Below, piece after piece: positions 8,376 to 17,200 of a DNA stretch of 36,821 bases. The DNA is from Paludibacteraceae bacterium (GTDB lineage: Bacteria > Bacteroidota > Bacteroidia > Bacteroidales > Paludibacteraceae), in contig JAHDRA010000078.1 in the NCBI GenBank assembly GCA_018433525.1, positions 1-36,821 of the forward strand. The letters are read 5' to 3'. The notes beneath the pieces were generated by a model. That model did not search any database and was not told the origin of the DNA. It saw nothing but the letters and a program-made list of their open reading frames with translations. Within the stretch, counting starts at the first letter, position 1. Every line of letters starts with the position of its first letter. Made by a program: the position numbers and the translations under genes.

Positions 8376-8724
8376 AAGATTTTCTTTCGGATAATGAAAT
8401 TTTATGGTAAGTTTTTCACATAGCAGACTCAACCAGCCAGTGCGAAATTTACATAAAATGTTTGATAAATTGGAATTTTGGTAAATTTCAGTTTATTCAT
8501 GCATCATAAAAAAAACCATGACTTTTTTGCAAATTTGAATCAGCCGATATACAATACAGTTTGAAAAACCAAACAACAACGATATAAAGATGCCAGCCAA
8601 GAAACATTAAATGGTTACTAAGATTACAAGGTTATGGATAAGGTTTTTCTTTTTTCTCCTGTTTTCCGTACTTTTTCAAGACACCCATGTTACCCTATAG
8701 TGGGCAATATTTTTAAACATGAAA
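8376..8724. other. Gene-poor stretch
   Basis: No recognisable gene. The only notable frame is the 29-codon one described separately (8611-8700, +). Sequence is AT-rich without repeats apart from the terminator at its right end. Confidence 0.5.
8611..8700 (+). CDS. Possible 29-residue hydrophobic peptide
   Basis: ATG at 8611 to TAG at 8700 encodes a short basic start followed by a phenylalanine- and leucine-rich core (RFFFFLLFSVLF) and a polar tail, resembling a signal peptide. It could be a small membrane peptide, the stump of a deleted secreted protein, or chance in AT-rich DNA. No ribosome-binding site or homologue is evident. Confidence 0.15.
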   Translation: MVTKITRLWIRFFFFLLFSVLFQDTHVTL

Positions 8725-8768
8725 AAAATCGATTTAAAAAGTAGGCGCTTACTTTTTAAATCGATTTT
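8725..8768 (-). terminator. Strong intrinsic terminator of the M6 protease gene
   Basis: Perfect 19-bp inverted repeat (arms 8725-8743 and 8750-8768) around the 6-base loop GGCGCT. On the minus strand it is followed by a run of Ts. It starts 22 bases after the protease stop codon. Confidence 0.9.
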
Positions 8769-8790
8769 CGTCAATGTTCATTCAACCATT

Positions 8791-10764
8791 TTATTGTGGT
8801 TGTCCGGTTCCTTTCAGCAGAATAACTTTGTCGGGAGAAAGTCCGCCACCTGAAATAGTCAGCACAGCGGTGTGTTCGCCTGAAGTCGTTGGCCGATAAG
8901 TAATGTTGAGATTTACACCATCAGTGCTATTGGCTGCATTTTGAGTAATGGAATTTGCCGAAACGGAAAACATTTCTGCCTGATCGCCGCTGAGGGTAAC
9001 GGTCAAATTCCCGGTTATTCCGTTCGTTTTAATGTTGATTACTTTCAGGGCAGCATTGTTTACGGCTGTGTAAGGAAAAACAAGTTGAGACTGAATAACG
9101 CCGAGTTTTATCACAGCTTTGTTTGGGTCTTCGATTTCGCCACCCATCAACTTGAAAGTAACTTGATCAGATGATTTGGAAATTTCTGTGATAGCTCGAT
9201 TAATGTTTGTTCCCGACCATGTTGTTGGTGTGAATGATCCGCTTGTGAAAGCTGTTCCCGGAGTGGTGGTAGAGCCGCTCAAAGGTTGCAGGTAAACTCT
9301 CATGTGGCTGCTTGCTGTTTGAGTAGTTCCGGTGTAGTTGTTGGGTTCGTTGTTGTCCCAAGCCGTTTGATCGTAATCGATGTGCCAAATAAGCATTCCT
9401 TCGGCAGGTAGATAAGCATCCCAACCGGTCTTTTTACGATATTCGAGTACAAAAAACTCTTTTGGAGAGGGATTATTTCCTACCAAGTTGTGTGTAGTAG
9501 CCGAAAGTAAATAGCTTTGCTGATGGGTGTTTGCCGGTTGCGTTGTGCCCTGATAAATAGGTTTCAGAGTCAGGTTGCTTGGTGTATTGGCTTCTTCGGG
9601 AGTTAGCCAGCCCAAATAAAAACGGTCGTAAGTCGAATAAACGGGAGGCGTTCTTCCATCGTTCAAGTAATTACCGGCATCCATAATGTTCCAGTAGTCT
9701 AATGTTGTTTTGTCTTCGGCAGTGTGATAATAATCGGGTAACCCCAGAACATGACCGAATTCATGGCAAAAAGTTCCCACTCCACACATATTTGAACCGG
9801 AAGTTCCTTTCAGTTCTGAAGTACAGGCGTAATCGTACAGCCGAACGCCATCGAAAGTAACAGAAGCCACTGTACCATCATAAGTATAATCGGTTGAAGA
9901 TTCTTGGCTGGTATAAACTACCCATCGGTGTGGCCAAATCGTATTTTCTGATGCGCCTTCCGCCTCGTTGTAGCCGGCGTAATAAACGAATATGTTGTCT
10001 ATCAGTCCATCGTTGTCGGTGTCATATTGCGAAAAATTTACTCCGGCATTGTCGGCTGCCTTACAGGCATCAACAATCATTCGTGCCGGATCCACATCGT
10101 ATCCATCCGCATCATTGGCTCCGTAACTTTGCATTGTTTTTGATAAAGTGTAAGGGCCTACCACATCAAATTCTGGAGAAAATTTTCCGTAAGAGCTTGC
10201 CATGAAATAGTCGCGTGCCGAACCAGTAGCGCCATTGGCACTGTAACCGCTTTGATTGAGCAGATTGGTAAAAGCCGATTGAGCCGAAGAGGTTACAAAA
10301 CTTTTATCGGAAAAATTTACCAGAATAACCAGCGAACGTGGTGAATTTGACAGAGGAAAGGCATTTTTGCGAGCAGAAAGTTGTGGCTTCTGAAATTGGC
10401 GACCGGAAGCTTTTACATGCTGCAGGGAAACAGAGGAAGAAATTTTCAAACTTTTCAGAAATTGAATATCCTGTGCGGAACGACTTGAAACATTTCTGGC
10501 TATAACTTCACTTGGAGTGATTCTGCCGGCAGCATCCTGTGAAGCATACGTCCAGTAACCTTTTGCATTTTGTTTTACTAAATAGCCATCAACAGTTGTT
10601 TTAATATGATGAAACTCATCACCATGAATGCGAATGGTAAGCACAGTTCCGTCCGGTTGCGTAATCTGAACAGGAAATGGATAGGCTTTAACGGCATGAG
10701 TGAAACTCAGAGGCAACAAAGCAAGAAAAAAAGCAAAGAAAAGAGAACGATAACGATTCTTCAT
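8791..10764 (-). CDS. Secreted M6-family metalloprotease
   Basis: A 657-residue zinc protease of the immune-inhibitor-A (M6) type. From the ATG at 10764 it has a signal peptide (basic start, FFAFFLALLPLSF core, cut around residue 25-27); an in-frame ATG eight codons upstream would add a lysine-rich lead and is less likely. A propeptide-like region follows (PFPVQITQPDGTVL, a common start of this family). The catalytic motif is HEFGH at 334-338, followed by VLGLPD, giving HExxHxxGxxD. The protease domain ends near GGEIEDP. The last 105 residues form an Ig-like beta domain ending LLKGTGQPQ, similar in style to the repeats of the giant protein at 31404. No T9SS C-terminal sorting domain or other anchor is visible, so it may simply be released. 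Role probably extracellular protein breakdown. Confidence 0.92.
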   Translation of the reverse strand: MKNRYRSLFFAFFLALLPLSFTHAVKAYPFPVQITQPDGTVLTIRIHGDEFHHIKTTVDGYLVKQNAKGYWTYASQDAAGRITPSEVIARNVSSRSAQDIQFLKSLKISSSVSLQHVKASGRQFQKPQLSARKNAFPLSNSPRSLVILVNFSDKSFVTSSAQSAFTNLLNQSGYSANGATGSARDYFMASSYGKFSPEFDVVGPYTLSKTMQSYGANDADGYDVDPARMIVDACKAADNAGVNFSQYDTDNDGLIDNIFVYYAGYNEAEGASENTIWPHRWVVYTSQESSTDYTYDGTVASVTFDGVRLYDYACTSELKGTSGSNMCGVGTFCHEFGHVLGLPDYYHTAEDKTTLDYWNIMDAGNYLNDGRTPPVYSTYDRFYLGWLTPEEANTPSNLTLKPIYQGTTQPANTHQQSYLLSATTHNLVGNNPSPKEFFVLEYRKKTGWDAYLPAEGMLIWHIDYDQTAWDNNEPNNYTGTTQTASSHMRVYLQPLSGSTTTPGTAFTSGSFTPTTWSGTNINRAITEISKSSDQVTFKLMGGEIEDPNKAVIKLGVIQSQLVFPYTAVNNAALKVINIKTNGITGNLTVTLSGDQAEMFSVSANSITQNAANSTDGVNLNITYRPTTSGEHTAVLTISGGGLSPDKVILLKGTGQPQ

Positions 10765-10878
10765 GGGTTTAATTTTTTTGTTGAACAATAAAATCTGAAA
10801 CTATCTAACCTGCTTATTATAAACATACTACAAAATTTTGTTTCCATATTTTAATTTGTTTGGAAAATATTAGGGTGG

Positions 10879-10886
10879 CAAAGATA
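10879..10886 (-). promoter_or_regulatory. Predicted -7 element for the M6 protease gene
   Basis: Minus-strand TATCTTTG matches TAnnTTTG. A matching -33 element is not evident. The leader would be about 110 bases. Confidence 0.4.
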
Positions 10887-11002
10887 ACAATAATTTTAAA
10901 TTTAAAATGGTTTTCTGAAAAATTGTTGGTTTTTTCGAGAAAATTTAAAATCTTCATTTTCTAAAATAGATTGACAAAAATACATCACTACCGAATATAT
11001 AC

Positions 11003-11375
11003 AAAAAATTTGCCTGACATAAAATGATCAGCTCGGCATTGATGGTAGATTTCTTTTTTCAAAATTTTTCATTCGTGGAAAAGGAAGTCTCTGAAAATAC
11101 TCACAGACTTCTTCATCAGTATTCTCCTGAAAAAACTTCTTTTGTGAATATCTCTGATCAGGATATAAAGCGAGTAGAAGATATTTTGAACAACAGACCA
11201 AGAAAAAATTGGATTTCATCAGAATATAATTTATTTTTTAATGGTCTGATGGAACCCACATGTCTGATATATTCAGTTGTTCGTGTTTGTGTATTTAATA
11301 GATGTGGGTTCCTTAACATCAAATGAATTTTTATTACGAAATTTGTGTTACCAAAAAGTTGTATTTACTAATTGA
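11003..11375 (+). pseudogene. IS30-family transposase relic
   Basis: The frame from 11003 carries KFA, a TGA stop at 11015, then HKMISSALMVDFFF, ENTHRLLHQYSPEKTSF and ILNNRPRK, which match in order the C-terminal catalytic part of IS30-type transposases (GKEFAxH, NENTNGLLRQYFPKxTxF, LNNRPRK). The N-terminal two thirds are missing. After NNRPRK the frame departs from the family. A second piece in another frame, 11316-11375 (TSNEFLLRNL...), is the very C-terminus of an IS30 transposase. Its first 31 bases (11316-11346) are identical to 22335-22365 in the other relic. The 100-codon frame starting at 11024 is therefore not a real gene. Confidence 0.8.
11251..11312. repeat. 11-bp perfect inverted repeat inside the IS30 relic
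   Basis: GGAACCCACAT (11251-11261) and ATGTGGGTTCC (11302-11312) are exact reverse complements separated by 40 bases. They sit exactly between the two IS30 pieces, so the insert may be a small foreign element or a rearrangement scar. Confidence 0.55.
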
Positions 11376-11559
11376 ATTTACAACTCTAATTTTTGTGGTT
11401 GATAAGAAATTTTGCTTATCCCTATATCTCTGCAAACGTTTGTATTGAAATTTTATCGAATTTTCATTCAAATTTTCCTTTCATTCATAAAAAAATAATA
11501 TCATTGCAGCGTTTTATTCCATCAAATTTTTCAAGAATAAATTTATAAAAAACTCAACC

Positions 11560-13005
11560 ATGTTAAACATTCAAAAGAAAATGAGCAATGCTTTTTTTGC
11601 TCTTCTCAGTTTGCCTTCTACAGCAATGGGTTTTGCCCTGTCGGTGCAGATTTCGGCATTAAGTTGGATTTTATCTACCAAATACGGATTGGCTATTCAT
11701 GAAATAGGTATTGTTTGGGCAGCCGGACCGATTGCGGGAATTATTGCCCAGCCAATTGTTGGGGCTATTTCCGATAAATTGTGGTTTATGGGTGGCAGGC
11801 GTAGGCCTTGGATTGTTTTGGGTGGAACATTGGCAGCTTTGATGTTGCTGGCTTTGCCAAATCTTGAAGTTATACAAAAGATTATTGTAGGTGGAAGTGA
11901 TCCACAAGCCGGACTTTTGACCATTGCCATTGTGGTAGCACTCACGCTCGATTTGTCCATCAATGTCAGTTTTAATCCCACCCGTTCACTGGTAGCCGAT
12001 TGTACGCCTTTGTCCGAAAGAAGCAAGGGATTTACTTGGATGCAAACTATTTCAGGTTCTTTCGGCGTGTTGGCATACCTTATTGGTGGAACGCTGGGTA
12101 ATATTTTTCTTATATATTTTGGTGTTGGAGTTGCCTTCCTGGCTTCGGTCATTCCGGCTTTTCTTATCGAAGAACCTCGCGAATTGAAAAATTTTGATGC
12201 TGAAACTCAGTCTCCCAAATCAAAAACAACTTTCCGTGAATTGTGGGAGGCAATGCTTCCGCTTTCCGGATTTTTACTTTACGGTATTTACGTGATTTTT
12301 TCAAAATTGGGCGGATTTGAATTGAAACCAACCATCCCTCTTTTTGGTTATTATTTGAATGTTATCGAATTTTTATCTATTCTGCTTTTGCTGGTAAGCG
12401 CCATTGCTGTTTTGCTGAATCTTTTCAAATCCGGAAAGAAAAGCAACGAGTTTCAAAAAGTCTTGCTGGCACATTCTTTTACATGGATAGGCGTGCAAAC
12501 GATGTTTATTTATGCTCTTTTTTATTTGAAAGATGTTTTGCAATTGGCAGATAATGCAGGTTCGGTCAACTCCATTGCGTTTTTTGTTTTAAGTTTGGTA
12601 AGTGCCGTTTTACCGGTTTTGGTATTGAATCGACTTGCGGAAAAATATGGTATGGTAAAAACACATTTGTCTTGCATTTTTATCATGGCATTGGGATATG
12701 CATCCATTTTATTTTTCGGACACAGTGTTGCCGTGTATTATTTTCTGATAGCCATAGTGGGAATTGGCTGGGGATCAGTCGTTTCGTTGCCTTTTGCCAT
12801 TATGAGCGAAAAGGTGGATCAAACCAAAATGGGACTTTACATGGGAATATTCAATCTTGCCGTAGTGTTGCCTCAATTGGTGGCAAGTTTCAAAATGGGT
12901 GAAGTAATCAACGCTGCTCCTAATAAGTCCGTCATATTTGCCATTTGCGCCGTAACACTTTTCATTTCAGGTATATTGTGGTTGTTTGTGAAAAATGAAA
13001 AGTAA
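11560..13005 (+). CDS. MFS transporter, SLC45/sugar-proton symporter type
   Basis: A 481-residue inner-membrane carrier with about 12 membrane segments. The loop between segments 2 and 3 carries the MFS signature as GAISDKLWFMGGRRRPWIVLGG (about 68-89). DKLW...GRRRP is characteristic of the glycoside/sucrose-type transporters related to SLC45 and plant SUC proteins. Segment 4-5 contains DLSINVSFNPTRSLVADCTP, also typical. The substrate is probably a sugar or oligosaccharide, but no catabolic gene is adjacent to name it. The start may be M1 or M8 (MSNAFF); I kept M1. It is preceded by an IS30 relic and followed by a hairpin at 13100. Confidence 0.9.
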   Translation: MLNIQKKMSNAFFALLSLPSTAMGFALSVQISALSWILSTKYGLAIHEIGIVWAAGPIAGIIAQPIVGAISDKLWFMGGRRRPWIVLGGTLAALMLLALPNLEVIQKIIVGGSDPQAGLLTIAIVVALTLDLSINVSFNPTRSLVADCTPLSERSKGFTWMQTISGSFGVLAYLIGGTLGNIFLIYFGVGVAFLASVIPAFLIEEPRELKNFDAETQSPKSKTTFRELWEAMLPLSGFLLYGIYVIFSKLGGFELKPTIPLFGYYLNVIEFLSILLLLVSAIAVLLNLFKSGKKSNEFQKVLLAHSFTWIGVQTMFIYALFYLKDVLQLADNAGSVNSIAFFVLSLVSAVLPVLVLNRLAEKYGMVKTHLSCIFIMALGYASILFFGHSVAVYYFLIAIVGIGWGSVVSLPFAIMSEKVDQTKMGLYMGIFNLAVVLPQLVASFKMGEVINAAPNKSVIFAICAVTLFISGILWLFVKNEK

Positions 13006-13063
13006 GTTTTTAGCAATTTTTCTTTTTTCAAGAGCAATGGATTTATGTTTTTTTGAATTAATA

Positions 13064-13095
13064 TTTGAAAAGTAAACAGAAAATATTTACTTTTG
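13064..13095 (+). promoter_or_regulatory. Predicted promoter of the YgjV-like gene
   Basis: TTTG at 13064-13067 and TACTTTTG at 13088-13095, separated by 20 bp, closely fit the Bacteroidetes promoter. Transcription would start around 13100, right at the beginning of the next hairpin. Confidence 0.65.
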
Positions 13096-13099
13096 CGCT

Positions 13100-13139
13100 A
13101 AAAGTAAATCGACGTCTAAAGATGTAGATTTACTTTTTT
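13100..13139 (+). terminator. Hairpin with T-run: MFS terminator or 5' leader stem
   Basis: AAAAGTAAATC (13100-13110) pairs with GATTTACTTTT (13127-13137), and the inner ACGTC pairs with GATGT; the stem runs into a T-tract. For transcripts from the MFS gene it is a normal terminator. For transcripts from the predicted promoter just upstream it lies at the extreme 5' end. Confidence 0.75.
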
Positions 13140-13174
13140 GTTTATTTAATCATTATATTTTAAAACCAATAATC

Positions 13175-13816
13175 ATGTTTCTAAACATTCCACTCTTAGA
13201 ATGGATAGGCTATCTGGCATCCATCATAGTTGCTATTTCTCTGACAATGAGTTCCATAAAAAAACTTCGATGGTTGAATCTCATAGGTTCTGCCGTGTTT
13301 TCCTTTTATGGATTTTCTATTGGAGCTTTACCGGTTGGATTCCTTAATTTGTTTATTGTACTGGTAAATATTTATTATCTGATCAGGATGAATTCGGCTC
13401 AAGAATCTTTCAAAGCACTTGCCGTTGAACCAAACGATGCTTATTTTAATTATTTTATCGAATTCCATAAAAAGGAAATTCTACAGATTTTTCCTCATTT
13501 CGAGCTTGCTTCAACAAAACAAGATAAAACTTCTTCCATAGCTTTACTTTTGTTGCGTAACGCCGTTGCTGCCGGAGTTTTTTATGGAACGATCGACAAT
13601 GGTTGTCTTTATGTTGAGCTTGATTTTGTTGCTTCAGAATATAGAGATCTGAAACCGGGAGAATTTATCTACAAAACCAATGTGCAACAGTTGAAGGAAA
13701 CCGGCATTCATAAACTTGTTGCCAAATCGGAACATCCGCAGCACCATAAATATTTGATAAAAATGGGTTTTGTTCGTCGCAATGATACACCGGCTGTTTT
13801 CGAAAAGGAAATTTAA
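13175..13816 (+). CDS. YgjV-family membrane protein with GNAT-like tail
   Basis: A 213-residue protein in two parts. Residues 7-70 hold three hydrophobic segments (EWIGYLASIIVAISLTMSS, LIGSAVFSFYGFSIGALPVGFLNLFIVLVNIYYL) that match the YgjV inner-membrane family. From about residue 85 there is a soluble part that resembles an acetyltransferase-like (GNAT) fold: YFIEFHKKEI, AAGVFYGTIDNGCLYVELDFVASEYRDLKPGEFIY and a final KYLIKMGFVRRNDTPAVFEKEI. No catalytic residue can be assigned. The two-part form is seen in other Bacteroidetes. The biochemical role is unknown. It has its own predicted promoter. Confidence 0.75.
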   Translation: MFLNIPLLEWIGYLASIIVAISLTMSSIKKLRWLNLIGSAVFSFYGFSIGALPVGFLNLFIVLVNIYYLIRMNSAQESFKALAVEPNDAYFNYFIEFHKKEILQIFPHFELASTKQDKTSSIALLLLRNAVAAGVFYGTIDNGCLYVELDFVASEYRDLKPGEFIYKTNVQQLKETGIHKLVAKSEHPQHHKYLIKMGFVRRNDTPAVFEKEI

Positions 13817-13942
13817 TCTTGTTTAAAATAATCTCCAGATAGGTTCAAAAGTAAGCTCTTTAATAGAATTTTCTTTCTTTTCAACTCGGCACATGCAGGA
13901 ACTCTCATCCTATTAGCTTAATACCATGCCGACATACTAAAA

Positions 13943-13971
13943 AAGAAAGTGTCCTTTTGGGACACTCTCTT
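13943..13971 (-). terminator. Terminator of pnp
   Basis: AAGAAAGTGTCC (13943-13954) pairs with GGACACTCTCTT (13960-13971) with one mismatch and a 5-base loop. On the minus strand a run of Ts follows. It starts 22 bases beyond the pnp stop. Confidence 0.85.
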
Positions 13972-13992
13972 ATTTGATAATGTTTAACTTAA

Positions 13993-16131
13993 TTAGTTCC
14001 TGGGCTTTTCTTCTTTTGGTGGACGTGGAAGAAGAGCTTTCCGTGACAGTTTGAATTTACCCGTCTTTTCATCAATATCGAGAAGTTTCACTTCTATCAT
14101 GTCCCCTTCCTTTATACCGGTTTGGTCCATGCTTTCAGTACGTTTCCATTCAATCTCCGAAATATGCAGCAAACCTTCCTTGCCGGGTAGAAATTCTACA
14201 AAAGCACCATAGGACATAATGGATTTTACTTTTCCTATATAAGTTTCACCAACTTCAGGAATAGCAACTATTCCCTTAATTTTGTTTATGGCAGCTTCAA
14301 TTGAGTCCTTATTGGTAGCAGCAATTTCCACACGTCCCTGATCGCCAATTTCTTCAATTGTGATGGTAGCACCTGTTTCCAGCTGAATGTTTTGGATAAT
14401 TTTTCCGCCCGGGCCAATAATTGCGCCAATCATTTCTTTTGGTACAAACATTACCACAATGCGCGGAACATGCGGTTTGAAGTCGGCACGCGGTTCAGAT
14501 ATGGTTTCCAACATTTTGTTCAGGATATGCAATCGTCCTTCTTTTGCCTGTCTCAGAGCTTTTTCCAAAATTTCGTACGAAAGTCCATCAACTTTAATAT
14601 CCATTTGTGTGGCAGTAATACCTTCTCTGGTGCCGGTAACCTTAAAGTCCATATCGCCTAAGTGATCTTCATCACCCAAAATATCGGAAAGCACGGCATA
14701 ATTTTTTCCCTGATTTTCAGAAATCAGTCCCATAGCGATACCGGCAACAGGTTTTTTGATCTGCACTCCTGCATCCATCAGTGCTAAAGTACCAGCACAA
14801 ACAGTTGCCATAGAAGACGATCCGTTGGATTCCAAAATATCGGAAACAACGCGAATAACATAAGGATAATCGTCCGGGATAACATTTTTTAAGGCTCTCA
14901 TGGCCAGGTTGCCATGTCCAATTTCCCGACGGCCAATACCCCGCGAAGCCCTTGCTTCACCTGTGGCAAAAGGTGGAAAATTGTAATGAAGCAGAAAACG
15001 TTCTTTTCCCTGAATTAAAGGTTCATCAATCAACTTTTCGTCCATTTTGGTTCCCAGTGTTACGGTAGCCAATGCCTGAGTTTCACCTCGCGTAAAAATG
15101 GAAGAACCGTGCGTCCCCGGCAAATAATCTACTTCCGACCATATTGGACGGATTTCGGTAGTTTTACGTCCATCCAGACGCTTTCCTTCATCAAGGATAG
15201 CCCGACGCATGGCTTCTTTTTCTATGGCATGATAATATCTTTCGATCAGCGGTTTTTTTGCTTCGGCTGTTTCAGTATCCAACGATGCAATATATTCGTT
15301 CATAATGGCCTCAAAATGTTCGCTGCGCGAATGTTTGTCGGCATTTCCGGAAGCTGCTTCGGCATAAACCTTATCGTAGGTTTTTTCCCAAATGTCCTTT
15401 TTCAGCTCTTCGTCGTTTTGTTCGTGGCAATATTCGCGTTTTTTAGTCTTGCCTACTGTCTCCATTAATTCCAACTGAGCTTTGCAGTGTAGTTTTATGG
15501 CTTCATGAGCAACTTTCATGGCATCAAGCAAATCGTCTTCGCTAACTTCTTTCATTTCGCCCTCCACCATCATGATATTGTCCATAGTAGCAGCCACAAT
15601 AATGTCCATATCGGCATTTTCCAACTGATTGAAAGTTGGATTCACTACGAAATTTCCATCAATGCGTGCCACGCGGACTTCCGATACGGGCCCGTTGAAA
15701 GGAATGTCGGAAACGGCAAGTGCAGCAGAAGCTGCCAAACCTGCAAGCGCATCCGGAATATTTTCCCCATCAGCCGAACAAAGCATAATGTTCACGAAAG
15801 TTTCGGCATGATAATCATCTGGGAAAAGTGGACGCAAAGCCCTGTCAACCAAGCGGGAAATAAGAATTTCATAGTCAGAAGGACGACCTTCGCGGCGTAA
15901 AAAACCTCCGGGAAAACGTCCAAAAGCAGCGAATTTTTCCTTGTAATCTACCGATAACGGCATAAAATCGGTTCCTTCATTGGCATCCTGAGCCGAACAT
16001 ACCGTTGCCAGCAACATGGTATCACCCATGCGTACCATTACCGATCCATCAGCCTGCTTGGCCAATTTACCGGTTTCAATAACAATTTCTCGTCCATCAC
16101 TCATTGTGATGGTTTTTGTAACAACTGTCAT
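13993..16131 (-). CDS. pnp: Polyribonucleotide nucleotidyltransferase (PNPase)
   Basis: 3'-to-5' phosphorolytic exoribonuclease, a trimeric part of the RNA degradation machinery. The 712-residue protein has two RNase PH cores: the first begins at the N-terminus ([36 protein letters not shown]) and the second spans about 310-540 ([42 protein letters not shown]). A KH domain at about 557-617 has the GPGG loop in [13 protein letters not shown]. An S1 RNA-binding domain starts at about 627 ([21 protein letters not shown]). Length and order match bacterial PNPase fully. It is monocistronic, flanked by its own terminator and promoter. rpsO is not adjacent, unlike in enterobacteria. Confidence 0.98.
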   Translation of the reverse strand: MTVVTKTITMSDGREIVIETGKLAKQADGSVMVRMGDTMLLATVCSAQDANEGTDFMPLSVDYKEKFAAFGRFPGGFLRREGRPSDYEILISRLVDRALRPLFPDDYHAETFVNIMLCSADGENIPDALAGLAASAALAVSDIPFNGPVSEVRVARIDGNFVVNPTFNQLENADMDIIVAATMDNIMMVEGEMKEVSEDDLLDAMKVAHEAIKLHCKAQLELMETVGKTKKREYCHEQNDEELKKDIWEKTYDKVYAEAASGNADKHSRSEHFEAIMNEYIASLDTETAEAKKPLIERYYHAIEKEAMRRAILDEGKRLDGRKTTEIRPIWSEVDYLPGTHGSSIFTRGETQALATVTLGTKMDEKLIDEPLIQGKERFLLHYNFPPFATGEARASRGIGRREIGHGNLAMRALKNVIPDDYPYVIRVVSDILESNGSSSMATVCAGTLALMDAGVQIKKPVAGIAMGLISENQGKNYAVLSDILGDEDHLGDMDFKVTGTREGITATQMDIKVDGLSYEILEKALRQAKEGRLHILNKMLETISEPRADFKPHVPRIVVMFVPKEMIGAIIGPGGKIIQNIQLETGATITIEEIGDQGRVEIAATNKDSIEAAINKIKGIVAIPEVGETYIGKVKSIMSYGAFVEFLPGKEGLLHISEIEWKRTESMDQTGIKEGDMIEVKLLDIDEKTGKFKLSRKALLPRPPKEEKPRN

Positions 16132-16166
16132 ACAATTTTTTCTTTTAAACTTTTATTTTTCGGATA

Positions 16167-16174
16167 CAAAGATA
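16167..16174 (-). promoter_or_regulatory. Predicted -7 element of pnp
   Basis: Minus-strand TATCTTTG is a perfect TAnnTTTG, about 36 bases before the pnp ATG. The -33 side is AT-rich with no clean TTTG at the ideal distance. Confidence 0.5.
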
Positions 16175-16319
16175 CAATTTTATTTGCAAATTTTTTAATC
16201 CTTAATAATTTACAGTCATAAGTAACTTATAGTAACGTAAATTCAAGTAATTAATGCAACTTTTTCAGGGGAAATAAAAGGTAAAGAAAAATTTTTTCTC
16301 AAAAACAAGGGAAAAAATA

Positions 16320-16359
16320 AAAGGGGTATCTAATTCGGAAAAAATTTTGATACCCCTTT
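16320..16359 (-). terminator. Terminator of the lpxK-punA operon
   Basis: Perfect 11-bp stem AAAGGGGTATC (16320-16330) and GATACCCCTTT (16349-16359), loop of 18 bases, followed on the minus strand by T-rich sequence. It lies 28 bases after the punA stop. Confidence 0.85.
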
Positions 16360-16387
16360 GTTATTTATATTGGCATAGAACAAAAAA

Positions 16388-17200
16388 TCAAATTTCTTTC
16401 ACCAGTTCTTTCATTATCAGTGTCATAAGTGGCTGCACCGAATCTCCGATTTTTTGAACTTCTTCGTGAGAAACTTCCACAATTTTTCCGGGTACACCCA
16501 AATCGGTAATAATGGAAATACCGAAACATTTCATTCCGGCATGATTGGCCACAATTACTTCGGGAACAGTGCTCATGCCAACTGCATCGCCGCCAATGGC
16601 ACGAAAATACCGGTACTCGGCAGGAGTTTCAAAAGTAGGTCCACTGGTTCCTACATAAACGCCTTCCACCACTTTAATGTGATTTCGTTCGGCAATTTGT
16701 TTGGCCTTTACAATAAAATCCTTGCAATAAGCCTCACTCATATCCGGGAAACGGGGCCCGAGCTCTTCAAAATTCTTTCCTCGCAGTGGATGTTCGGGAA
16801 ACAAATTGATGTGATCGGTAATAATCATCAAATCTCCAATTTCGAAATCGGGATGCATACCTCCCGCAGCATTGGAAACAAGTAAATTTTTAATACCCAG
16901 TGCTTTCATCACTCTTACGGGAAAAGTTACGGCTTTCATGTCGTACCCTTCGTAGAAATGAAAACGTCCCTGCATGGCCAACACTTCTACTCCTCCGAGT
17001 TTTCCGAGTATCAGCTTGCCTTTGTGTCCCTCAACTGTTGAAACGGGAAAATTGGGAATGGTTTCGTAAGGTATTTCCATTTCAATATCCATTTGGGTTA
17101 CCAAATTTCCCAATCCTGTTCCCAAAATGATACCTGTTTTAGGTCGCATTGGCATTTTTGCCAACAAAAAATCAGCGGTTTCTTGAATTTTCTCTAACAT
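16388..17200 (-). CDS. punA: Purine-nucleoside phosphorylase
   Basis: Cleaves inosine and guanosine with phosphate to free base and ribose 1-phosphate (purine salvage). The 270-residue length fits the trimeric PNP/MTAP family. Motifs: phosphate-binding GTGLGNLV near residue 27-34, VEGHKGKLILGKL, NAAGGMHPDFEIGDLMIITDHINL (about 110-133), YVGTSGPTFETPAEYRY and the base-specificity region GGDAVGMSTVPEVIVANHAGM. The symbol punA is used by similarity; the family name is more certain than the exact symbol. The start overlaps the end of lpxK by 29 bases, so the two genes are probably translationally coupled and share the lpxK promoter, although their functions are unrelated. Confidence 0.93.
   Translation of the reverse strand: MLEKIQETADFLLAKMPMRPKTGIILGTGLGNLVTQMDIEMEIPYETIPNFPVSTVEGHKGKLILGKLGGVEVLAMQGRFHFYEGYDMKAVTFPVRVMKALGIKNLLVSNAAGGMHPDFEIGDLMIITDHINLFPEHPLRGKNFEELGPRFPDMSEAYCKDFIVKAKQIAERNHIKVVEGVYVGTSGPTFETPAEYRYFRAIGGDAVGMSTVPEVIVANHAGMKCFGISIITDLGVPGKIVEVSHEEVQKIGDSVQPLMTLIMKELVKEI

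Noticed and set aside
11024..11326. A 100-codon plus-strand frame that could be called a hypothetical protein
   Set aside because: Its centre matches the C-terminal part of IS30 transposases and it begins after an in-frame stop, so it is a transposase relic.
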